7,649 nucleotides of DNA, from contig CAKVND010000067.1 in the NCBI GenBank assembly GCA_934777245.1, positions 1 through 7,649 of the forward strand. The letters run 5' to 3'. A program made the translations under genes and the position numbers. This DNA comes from an uncultured Candidatus Melainabacteria bacterium. Lineage in GTDB: Bacteria > Cyanobacteriota > Vampirovibrionia > Gastranaerophilales > Gastranaerophilaceae. Shown in pieces: positions 1 to 6,097 of the stretch. The notes beneath the pieces were generated by a model. It saw only the letters and a list, made by a program, of their open reading frames with translations, made no database searches and was not told the origin of the DNA. The stretch's first letter is position 1. Every line of letters starts with the position of its first letter.

Positions 1-1623
1 GGCGAAGATTATAAAAAGAATATTGATGGCAAAGACTACACTCCACAAGAAATTTCTGCAATGATTTTGAGAAAATTAGCAGATGATGCAAGCGCATACT
101 TGGGAGAAAAAGTAACTTCAGCGGTAATTACTGTTCCGGCTTACTTCAACGATGCTCAAAGACAAGCAACAAAAGACGCAGGTAAAATTGCAGGCTTAGA
201 CGTTTTACGTATCGTAAACGAACCTACAGCAGCTGCTTTGGCTTACGGTCTTGAAAAAGAAAAATCTGAAAAAGTTCTTGTATTCGACTTAGGTGGTGGT
301 ACATTCGATGTATCTATCCTTGAAATCGGCGACGGCGTTCACGAAGTTCTTTCAACATCAGGTGATACTCACTTAGGTGGTGATGATTTCGATAAAAAAA
401 TCATTGATTGGATTTGTGAAGAATTCAAAAAACAAGAAGGCATGGATTTAACTAACGACAAACAAGCTATGCAACGTATTAAAGAAGCAGCTGAAAAAGC
501 AAAATGTGAATTGTCTTCAGTTGTTGAAACTACTATTAACTTGCCTTACATCACAGCTGATGCTAACGGCCCTAAACACTTAGAATTAACTCTTTCAAGA
601 GCTAAATTCGAAGACCTTTCTCACGACTTATTAGAAAGATGTAAAACTCCGGTTGAACAAGCTCTTAAAGATGCTGGTTTGAGTAAAAATGAAGTTGATG
701 AAGTAGTTCTAGTTGGTGGTTCAACTCGTATTCCTGCCGTTCAACAATTAGTAAAAGAATACACAGGTAAAGAACCTAACCAATCAGTAAACCCTGATGA
801 AGTTGTTGCCGTTGGTGCAGCAATCCAAGCTGGTGTATTAGCAGGTGAAGTTAAAGACATCGTTCTTCTTGATGTAACTCCATTGACATTGGGTATTGAA
901 ACATTAGGTGGTGTTATGACAGCTCTTGTTCCTCGTAACACAACAATCCCTGTAAGTAAGTCACAAGTATTCTCAACTGCAGAAAATAACCAAACAGCTG
1001 TTGATATTAACGTACTTCAAGGTGAAAGACCAATGGCTTCTGATAACAAATCTTTAGGTATGTTCAGACTTGAAGGTATTGCTCCTGCAATGCGTGGTGT
1101 TCCTCAAATCGAAGTTACATTTGATATTGATGCTAACGGTATTGTAAACGTATCTGCTAAAGATAAAGCTACTAACAAAGAACAAAAAATTACAATTACA
1201 AACTCTTCTAACTTGTCAGAACAAGATATCGACAAGATGGTTAAAGAAGCTGAAGCTAACGCATCAGAAGATAAGAAGAAAAAAGAAGAAGCTGAAATCA
1301 AAAACAACGCTAACTCTTTAATCACATCTTCTGAAAGAATCGTTAAAGACTTTGAAGGCAAAATCTCTGACGAAGACGTTAAGAAATTAACTGAACACAG
1401 AGAAGCTCTTCAAAAAGCTTTAGATGAAAACAAACCTTCTGAAGAATTGAAAAAATTGTCTGAAGAATTACAACAAACAATGTTTGCAATTTCTCAAAAA
1501 GCTTATGAAGCTGTTCAAAAAGAAGGCGGAAATGCAGACGCAAATTCAGCAGGCAACGAAAACGCTTCTTCTGATAAAAAAGATGATGACGTAATTGATG
1601 CAGAATTCACAAAAGAAAATTAA
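1..1623 (+). CDS. dnaK: Chaperone DnaK (Hsp70), 5'-truncated by the window edge
   Basis: ATP-dependent cytosolic Hsp70 chaperone that works with DnaJ and GrpE on unfolded polypeptides. The reading frame is open from base 1, so the ATG at 61 is an internal Met, not the start. 540 residues are present. Compared with E. coli DnaK the DLGGGTFD phosphate motif (partial residues 96-103, Thr101 matching T199) is shifted by about 98, so about 98 N-terminal residues are missing and the full length would be near 638, normal for the family. Visible in order: [16 protein letters not shown] (46-61), [30 protein letters not shown], the interdomain linker around [12 protein letters not shown] (285-295), the beta-sandwich substrate domain with NTTIP and VLQGER, a helical lid rich in Lys/Glu, and a disordered tail ending DDDVIDAEF. 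The [15 protein letters not shown] stretch resembles cyanobacterial DnaK2. Codon use is more GC-rich than the genes downstream, as expected for a highly expressed gene. Tandem TAA stops are followed by a hairpin terminator. Confidence 0.98.
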   Translation, partial: GEDYKKNIDGKDYTPQEISAMILRKLADDASAYLGEKVTSAVITVPAYFNDAQRQATKDAGKIAGLDVLRIVNEPTAAALAYGLEKEKSEKVLVFDLGGGTFDVSILEIGDGVHEVLSTSGDTHLGGDDFDKKIIDWICEEFKKQEGMDLTNDKQAMQRIKEAAEKAKCELSSVVETTINLPYITADANGPKHLELTLSRAKFEDLSHDLLERCKTPVEQALKDAGLSKNEVDEVVLVGGSTRIPAVQQLVKEYTGKEPNQSVNPDEVVAVGAAIQAGVLAGEVKDIVLLDVTPLTLGIETLGGVMTALVPRNTTIPVSKSQVFSTAENNQTAVDINVLQGERPMASDNKSLGMFRLEGIAPAMRGVPQIEVTFDIDANGIVNVSAKDKATNKEQKITITNSSNLSEQDIDKMVKEAEANASEDKKKKEEAEIKNNANSLITSSERIVKDFEGKISDEDVKKLTEHREALQKALDENKPSEELKKLSEELQQTMFAISQKAYEAVQKEGGNADANSAGNENASSDKKDDDVIDAEFTKEN

Positions 1624-1639
1624 TAAACTTTGAACAATG

Positions 1640-1674
1640 AAAAACACCTTTAGTCACTGACTAAAGGTGTTTTT
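1640..1674. terminator. Bidirectional rho-independent terminator between convergent genes
   Basis: A perfect 15-bp stem (1641-1655 with 1659-1673) closes on a 3-base loop. Its base is AAAAC/GTTTT, so the hairpin is followed by T-rich sequence on the + strand (TTTTTGTTT) and, read on the - strand, by GTTTTTCATTGTT. It lies 17 bases after the dnaK stop and about 40 bases after the stop of the convergent peptidase gene, so it can end transcription from both sides. Confidence 0.88.
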
Positions 1675-1713
1675 GTTTATAGAAATTAATTTAACGAAGA
1701 TTAAAATCATTTA

Positions 1714-3480
1714 TTATCCGGCTTTAGAATCCTCAATTATTTTATCAAATATCGCTTTCACTTCCTGATAAGCTTTCTTTAATTCCGAATCTTGAGTATT
1801 TTCTAGTTGTTGAAGCATATCTTTTGTATCATTTAATCCATACCCTTCTTTTACTGAATAATACTCTGCAAATAAATCACGAGGATTGCTTAATGCGTAT
1901 GCTTTTTTATTAATATTTTTATCTTTAATCAAATTAATTAAATTATTAATCTTTTCATAATATTCGCTTGTCTGATGTTTTTCGATATCATTGTTAAAAT
2001 CAACAGCATGACCTATTTCATGAGTTAGTATTTTACTTGACAAACCGTCGTTTGTATTAAGTTTTATAACGCCACCAGATTGTTCTCCTGCTGTTTTTAA
2101 ATTGCCCAATTGGGGTTCTAAAGTTAATTCTTTTATTTTTGTTTTAAAAGCATTTAATGCATCCGCACTTAGACCAGATATTGCTGATGACAAATTAGCA
2201 ATAATAACTGTAACTTGTTCTTCCTTGCTTAATTTTCTGAGTTTATCAGTACCACTATAGCAATTTTGATTTATTTTTAAAGGAATAATAATTTCACTTC
2301 CATTTTTATCTGTCATTTTAATTTCTGTTTCCTGTTTATCAGAATCAGATTGAATTAATGTATTGAAATTTATTGACAAAGTACTACCATCTGCCAATTT
2401 AGCTAAAATATTCCCACTATTATCCATTGAATATGTGCATTTTACTTCATCAGCTTGTGTAAAGATTCCTTGTTGTACTTTTTCAAAAGTAACAGTTTTA
2501 TTTCCATTTGCTTCGTGCGTTATTGTAGATTTCGTCTCTTTTACTCTTCTTGACCTTTTATCAAGAGTTGACTCATTATCTACTATTGTTTCAATAGTTT
2601 CAGTTCGTCCATCTGCACTTGTTGTTATAATTATAGTTTCTACATTCATCCAACTGGTATTCTCAATCGGCCTTTTTGTTGTTTCCGTTTTTACGGTAGA
2701 ACCGTCCTTATTTCTTTTTACTTGAATTTCCGTTGTTGAGCCATCAGAATTTGTTATTACTTCATGTTTTTGTCCTTTTTTTGTTTTAACTTTTTTATCT
2801 TTTTTTTCTTGTACATTAGTTTGTTCAGATTGTATTACCGATTCATTTTGTTTTATTTCAGGATTGGATGTATTTAATTTTGTCTGTTGAGCATCTAAAA
2901 TCGGTTCTAATGCAGGAATAGCCGCCACTTCTTTTTCAGGATTTAATTGTGAAGACATTACATCCGGTTCTTTACCTCTATATGTAACCTCTAAATCTGA
3001 AGAAGTTTTTGAATCTTTTACTCCATTATTTTTTGTATCAGTTGTTTCTTGAGCAATACCATTTTCTTGAATTACACCTTTAATATCAGGCATTGGAAGT
3101 GCTTTTGTTTTAAGTTCTAATTCCGGCAATAAAGGCGCAACATCTATTTTTGGCAAAGTTTCTTGTGATTGATTAGTGTCTTCTATTGTTCCTAATCCTA
3201 CAAGATTGCGTATACTATTCCATGTTGTTTCAGAAAAATTCAAAATTTGTCCGACAAAAACTTTATAATTTTTCTTCCAATTTGCAGGAATTCTTACGCT
3301 TCCGCCTTGATACAATCCTTTTTTATTATTATTTTTATCTTCTTCATTTTGTTTATCAACTAAATCAAGTATTTTGTTCCATACACTTGCTGTAAAGCTT
3401 TTTTCATTAGCACCTTCATTTATAAGTGTTTTTTTGATAACTAAAGAAAGATTTTCTCCTTTATTTACCTTTATATCCAT
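1714..3480 (-). CDS. Modular zincin: LysM-like N-terminus, beta repeats, anthrax lethal factor-like metallopeptidase domain
   Basis: 588 residues, function not assigned. The C-terminal part (about 415-585) carries the zinc-peptidase motif HEIGHAVD (His487, Glu488, His491), a Tyr at 528 and NPRDLFAEYY (533-541). From memory this matches anthrax lethal factor HEFGHAVD (H686-H690), Y728 and AEFFAEAF (E735, E739) with spacing shifted by about one residue. Asp535 then falls at the third zinc ligand, with Glu539 as the alternative. The N-terminus (1-65) looks LysM-like: KVNKGENL at one end, LYQGGSVRIP at the other. A motif F-x3-x-WNxIxxLV occurs twice (29-41, 82-94). Residues about 100-235 are polar, low-complexity linker; 240-400 hold degenerate DGST/NGN beta repeats. 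There is no signal peptide or membrane segment. The start at 3480 is preferred over the ATG at 3495 because the sequence between them contains AAAGGA 6 bases before the second ATG. It sits alone between a terminator and its own promoter-like region. The zincin call is firm; substrate and location are unknown. Confidence 0.85.
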   Translation of the reverse strand: MDIKVNKGENLSLVIKKTLINEGANEKSFTASVWNKILDLVDKQNEEDKNNNKKGLYQGGSVRIPANWKKNYKVFVGQILNFSETTWNSIRNLVGLGTIEDTNQSQETLPKIDVAPLLPELELKTKALPMPDIKGVIQENGIAQETTDTKNNGVKDSKTSSDLEVTYRGKEPDVMSSQLNPEKEVAAIPALEPILDAQQTKLNTSNPEIKQNESVIQSEQTNVQEKKDKKVKTKKGQKHEVITNSDGSTTEIQVKRNKDGSTVKTETTKRPIENTSWMNVETIIITTSADGRTETIETIVDNESTLDKRSRRVKETKSTITHEANGNKTVTFEKVQQGIFTQADEVKCTYSMDNSGNILAKLADGSTLSINFNTLIQSDSDKQETEIKMTDKNGSEIIIPLKINQNCYSGTDKLRKLSKEEQVTVIIANLSSAISGLSADALNAFKTKIKELTLEPQLGNLKTAGEQSGGVIKLNTNDGLSSKILTHEIGHAVDFNNDIEKHQTSEYYEKINNLINLIKDKNINKKAYALSNPRDLFAEYYSVKEGYGLNDTKDMLQQLENTQDSELKKAYQEVKAIFDKIIEDSKAG

Positions 3481-3483
3481 AAA

Positions 3484-3490
3484 GTTTCCT
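3484..3490 (-). promoter_or_regulatory. Ribosome binding site that decides the peptidase start
   Basis: On the - strand the sequence reads ATGAAAGGAAACTTTATG. The purine run AAAGGAA sits 5-6 bases before the second ATG (3480), which is good spacing. The first ATG (3495) has only ATTATACG in front of it and no Shine-Dalgarno match, so translation most likely begins at 3480. Confidence 0.7.
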
Positions 3491-3557
3491 TTCATCGTAT
3501 AATTGTTTTTACGGCATAAAATGAAAAAACTTTAATTAAATTAATCATTTTTTTACA

Positions 3558-3599
3558 AATGTTTACAAACATTAAAAAATAGTTCAAAGGTGAGTTCAA
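3558..3599 (-). promoter_or_regulatory. Putative sigma70-type promoter with operator-like repeats for the peptidase gene
   Basis: On the - strand a -35-like TTGAAC (3594-3599) and a -10-like TTTAAT (3571-3576) are separated by exactly 17 bases. Immediately downstream, overlapping the last bases of the -10, is a 16-bp inverted repeat (arms AATGTTT and AAACATT, 3558-3573). On the + strand TTTACAAA occurs twice at a 10-base period (3552-3559, 3562-3569), and AGTTCAAA occurs twice at a 12-base period (3581-3588, 3593-3600), the second covering the -35. The leader would be about 80-90 bases. The repeats are seen directly; the promoter and operator role is inferred, and AT-rich sequence produces such matches by chance. 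Confidence 0.4.
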
Positions 3600-3681
3600 A
3601 AATCAAAATTCAACTATTATCATCAAACACTACATTAACTTTTTATGAGTTTTTCTTATTAGATTTCACAGTTTAAACAAA

Positions 3682-4683
3682 CTAGTTTCTATACCCAATA
3701 CCTGATTTATAGCCCGAAATTGAATACAAAAATGGCAATGATGGTTCTATCCATTTTAATCCTGACAGAACTGCAACTGTAGCAATATCATCCGTATGCA
3801 TTCCTAAATCTATAAGCTCCGGCTTTCTTTCTTTAACATCTTTTATGCCGACTTTTTGAGATATTTTTCCTGTTATAATATTGGCAATCTTGGAACCACC
3901 AAGGACTCCGGTTAAAATTATTCCACTAACCATTCCTACAGCCCGACAAGCCTTTGAGGTTATTTTTAATTTTTCTAAAATTCCTAAAGCTACTCCAGCA
4001 CCAATATTACACATAAAAATATTGGCTAAATACTGATACAGACCTTCACTTACCTTATCAGGAGCTGTTTTTTTAACATCATCACCTGCAATTTTATCTG
4101 CTACTAAACCACTTGCAATTCCGCCAATAACAGGTATCGCGCCATAAATTGATAAATAACCGATTTCAGAAAAAACATCTTTAGAACTTATATTTTCAGG
4201 ATCAGGAATTAATTTTTTCATAAATCCGTCTAGTTTTTTATTTTTTAATTCATTCATCAATCTTTTTATCTTAGAGAAAGAAAGAACCTTTGTTTTTGCA
4301 TCCTCTAAAATTATTAAACCTTCTTTACTCAAAGAATTTTTATTTTCATGAACAAATCCTTCTATCAATTTTGCATTTTGCTCTTTCATCGTATTTAAAT
4401 TTTCTAATTGCGGTCTTTTTGTAATCTTAGAAGCTAATTTTGGCGCTAAAAGAGCTGAAATAACTGATGCTAACAATATTCCTACACTTTTTAAATATTT
4501 TTTTATTTGCTCAGATTTATTATAAAATACAGAATCATCGCTACTTTCGTAAACATCATAACCTTTTTTAACGCTATATAAAGCTGTTGCTGAAAGCATT
4601 ATCTTTGGCATATTTTTATTTAAATGACCAATTAACATTGGTTGATCTAAAAATTTTGCGAATGATTTGATATTATTTATCAT
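3682..4683 (-). CDS. Multi-pass membrane protein of unknown function, coupled to the metalloregulator
   Basis: 333 residues; I do not recognise a named family. The N-terminus is not a cleavable signal peptide. Hydrophobic segments lie at about 64-83, 175-195, 217-236 and 246-266, with weaker ones at 27-42 and 298-323. The central ones are glycine-rich (YGAIPVIGGIASGLVA; GMVSGIILTGVLGGS). Between the first two strong segments is a roughly 90-residue charged, helical region (about 85-170). No catalytic motif, ATP-binding loop or obvious metal-ligand cluster (CxxC, His-rich run) is visible. The ATG at 4683 lies inside the last codons of the upstream regulator (11-base overlap), with GTGGAG about 10 bases ahead, so translation is probably coupled. 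Shared transcription with a DtxR-type regulator suggests a role linked to iron or manganese, but nothing in the protein itself shows this. It could be a lineage-specific envelope protein that happens to be metal-regulated. Confidence 0.8.
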   Translation of the reverse strand: MINNIKSFAKFLDQPMLIGHLNKNMPKIMLSATALYSVKKGYDVYESSDDSVFYNKSEQIKKYLKSVGILLASVISALLAPKLASKITKRPQLENLNTMKEQNAKLIEGFVHENKNSLSKEGLIILEDAKTKVLSFSKIKRLMNELKNKKLDGFMKKLIPDPENISSKDVFSEIGYLSIYGAIPVIGGIASGLVADKIAGDDVKKTAPDKVSEGLYQYLANIFMCNIGAGVALGILEKLKITSKACRAVGMVSGIILTGVLGGSKIANIITGKISQKVGIKDVKERKPELIDLGMHTDDIATVAVLSGLKWIEPSLPFLYSISGYKSGIGYRN

Positions 4684-5089
4684 TTTTTATAAACTCCACA
4701 AAATCTTTTTTTAAATTATTTTTATCACTAAATTGATTAAATTTTTCTAACATTAAAACTACATCATCATCAATGACATGTTCAATTTTGCAAGCATTAT
4801 CAGAAGCTTTTTCTGCCTCTATATTTAAAGTCTTATTGAAAAAATCCAAAAGAATTTGATGCTTTTTAATCACCCTTTTTGCTTCAAATTCACCTTTTTC
4901 CGTAACAATAATTCCTTTTCTCCCTTCATAAATAACTAACCCTAATTCACACAATTTAATCAATGCTTCTGATACACTTGCTCTTGAAATATTAAATTTC
5001 TTTGCTATGTCAATTGCTTTTAACTCTTTTCCACTTGATATTGAAGTATAAATATATTCAATATAATCTTCTAAACTTTTTGTAATCAT
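4673..5089 (-). CDS. DtxR/MntR-family metal-dependent transcriptional repressor
   Basis: 138 residues, the two-domain MntR layout (B. subtilis MntR is 142) without the SH3-like third domain of DtxR/IdeR. The N-terminal winged helix (about 5-70) includes the helix-turn-helix AIDIAKKFNISRASVSEALIKL and the wing around YEGRKGIIVTEKG. The dimerisation and metal-binding helices follow (71-111). Aligned by eye with MntR, Asp8, Glu11 and His77 are conserved at the same numbers, and CKIEH (100-104) matches MntR EGIEH (99-103). Cys100 therefore replaces MntR Glu99, as in DtxR Cys102, while Glu103 and His104 are kept. The expected role is to bind Fe(II) or Mn(II) and repress target promoters. The start aligns with that of MntR and has AAGGAG 10 bases upstream. 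Two operator-like palindromes precede the gene, so autoregulation is likely. The family call is firm; the metal (Fe versus Mn) is not. Confidence 0.92.
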   Translation of the reverse strand: MITKSLEDYIEYIYTSISSGKELKAIDIAKKFNISRASVSEALIKLCELGLVIYEGRKGIIVTEKGEFEAKRVIKKHQILLDFFNKTLNIEAEKASDNACKIEHVIDDDVVLMLEKFNQFSDKNNLKKDFVEFIKNDK

Positions 5090-5091
5090 TT

Positions 5092-5107
5092 GTTAGGTTC
5101 TCCTTAC
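5092..5107. promoter_or_regulatory. DtxR-type operator 1, overlapping the regulator's ribosome binding site
   Basis: GTTAGGTTCTCCTTAC is an imperfect palindrome of the TTAGG-N4-CCTAA type known for DtxR/IdeR-like operators. Read on the - strand (GTAAGGAGAACCTAAC) it contains the Shine-Dalgarno AAGGAG of the regulator gene, whose ATG begins 2 bases later. Its reverse complement matches the second site (5126-5141) at 14 of 16 positions, which supports both being binding sites of one protein. Confidence 0.65.
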
Positions 5108-5122
5108 ATTACTCTTAAAAAG

Positions 5123-5151
5123 AAAGTAAGGCAAACCTAACAAAAAGTCAA
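5123..5151 (-). promoter_or_regulatory. Putative promoter of the metalloregulator-membrane protein operon
   Basis: On the - strand TTGACT (5146-5151; 5 of 6 to consensus) is followed after exactly 17 bases by TACTTT (5123-5128; a weak -10, 3 of 6). The start of transcription would be near 5116, giving a leader of about 25-30 bases that contains operator 1 and the ribosome binding site. The weak -10 lowers confidence. Confidence 0.5.
5126..5141. promoter_or_regulatory. DtxR-type operator 2, within the promoter spacer
   Basis: GTAAGGCAAACCTAAC is the second copy of the 16-bp palindrome, in inverted orientation to the first, centre to centre 34 bases apart. It lies between the -35-like and -10-like hexamers and overlaps the -10 by 3 bases, the usual position for a repressor that blocks RNA polymerase. 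Confidence 0.65.
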
Positions 5152-5170
5152 GTATAAATTTTCTTTTTCT

Positions 5171-6097
5171 TTATTTTACCAATAATTCGAATTCTTTTGT
5201 AAAATCTTTTTGGTTCAATTCGATTAAAGGTAAATTATATTCATCGGCAAGTTTTTTAACTTTTATATCATAATTTATCGCTAACGCTTTTACGCCGGAT
5301 TTAATTGCAACAACGTTAGCATGAAAACGCATGCCAATTAAAAATTCTAAGTCTGAAATTTTGGCAAAAACTTCGTTTACGGAAAGTCCTTTTACAACTT
5401 CAACATTTTCTAAACCTTTTTTGTACAAAATTCGTGCAAATTTTTCGCAAATCGCTAAATCAATGCTGTCTTGAAAAGACAAAACTTCAATTTTTTTGTC
5501 AGAAAATCTTTTTACGATTTCTTCAGCCAAAGCATTTAAAAAGTTTTCATTCAGCGTAGGATAACTTCTTAGCTGAATTCCAACTACGCCTTTTTTGTTT
5601 TTTTTAGGCAAATCCAAATCAAAAATTGGGTCAGGTTTTAATTCCGCATCAATTTTCCAACTTTTTAAAAGCTCTTGTGATTTTTTGTCGCGCACCGATA
5701 TTTTAGAAGCACGCTTTAATGCAATTTTTGTCAAAATTTGTCCGAACTTAGAATGAATCGGGCCTATTCCTTGTCTAAAGATTTCAACTTTTTTGCCAAA
5801 GAATAAAGCACAATAAATGACACCAAGATAATATAAAAGACTTTTGAAACTTGTTACATCCTGTAAAAGACTTCCGCCTCCTGACACTAAAACATCTGCG
5901 TCTTTTATTGCATTAACAAATTTTAACATTGGTACAGAATTTACGTTATATAATTGAGCAGTTTTTTCAGGGTTAGAAGAAATTAAAGTGATTTTTTCAG
6001 CACCTTTTGATTTTAGTTTATCAGCTAAAACATGCGCTATTGCTTCATCTCCAAAATTATCGAAGCCGATATATCCCGAAACAACGTATTTTGTCAT
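5171..6097 (-). CDS. csaB: Polysaccharide pyruvyltransferase CsaB
   Basis: 308 residues. CsaB transfers pyruvate from phosphoenolpyruvate to a sugar of the secondary cell-wall polymer, forming the ketal that SLH domains recognise; it acts on the cytoplasmic side before export of the polymer. Visible motifs of the family: GYIGFDNFGDEAI (8-20), SGGGSLLQD (72-80), FRQGIGP (107-113), SVRDKKS (134-140), KPDP (154-157), GMRFHANVVAIKSG (255-268) and the closing YDIKVKKLA (276-284). There is no signal peptide; the hydrophobic stretch near 87-100 belongs to the fold. Length is close to known CsaB proteins, which are slightly longer. The ATG overlaps the stop of the kinase gene by one base (TAATG), with GGAG 8 bases ahead, so it is the third gene of the operon. 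No hairpin terminator follows its stop; 81 bases separate it from the metalloregulator. In a diderm cyanobacterial relative the likely role is attaching outer-membrane SLH porins to the wall. Confidence 0.9.
   Translation of the reverse strand: MTKYVVSGYIGFDNFGDEAIAHVLADKLKSKGAEKITLISSNPEKTAQLYNVNSVPMLKFVNAIKDADVLVSGGGSLLQDVTSFKSLLYYLGVIYCALFFGKKVEIFRQGIGPIHSKFGQILTKIALKRASKISVRDKKSQELLKSWKIDAELKPDPIFDLDLPKKNKKGVVGIQLRSYPTLNENFLNALAEEIVKRFSDKKIEVLSFQDSIDLAICEKFARILYKKGLENVEVVKGLSVNEVFAKISDLEFLIGMRFHANVVAIKSGVKALAINYDIKVKKLADEYNLPLIELNQKDFTKEFELLVK

Noticed and set aside
61..63. ATG at 61 as the start of a shorter DnaK
   Set aside because: The frame is open and DnaK-like back to base 1 ([20 protein letters not shown]), so this is an internal methionine of a gene cut by the window edge.
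741..1361. Open frames on the - strand within dnaK (741-941 and 1104-1361)
   Set aside because: They lie antisense to a highly conserved coding region, are short, have no family resemblance, and reflect the codon pattern of dnaK.
2363..3395. Open frames on the + strand within the peptidase gene (2363-2725, 3186-3395)
   Set aside because: They are hydrophobic or low-complexity translations antisense to a gene with clear domain content; no ribosome binding site or homology was seen.
3481..3495. Upstream ATG at 3495 as the start of the peptidase
   Set aside because: It has no Shine-Dalgarno in front, and the five extra codons contain the AAAGGA that serves the ATG at 3480.
3671..3678. Perfect palindrome GTTTAAAC after the membrane-protein stop
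   Set aside because: Eight AT-rich bases are expected by chance in this composition. No T-tract or longer stem follows, so it is not a terminator, and there is no partner copy to suggest an operator.
4673..5089. Assigning the symbol mntR or ideR
   Set aside because: Metal-site residues are mixed between the Mn and Fe types and no target transporter gene is in the window, so either symbol would overstate what is seen.
5152..5170. Possible terminator between csaB and the metalloregulator
   Set aside because: The A/T-rich run (AGAAAAAGAAAATTTAT on the - strand) has no stem in front of it, so I do not call a terminator.
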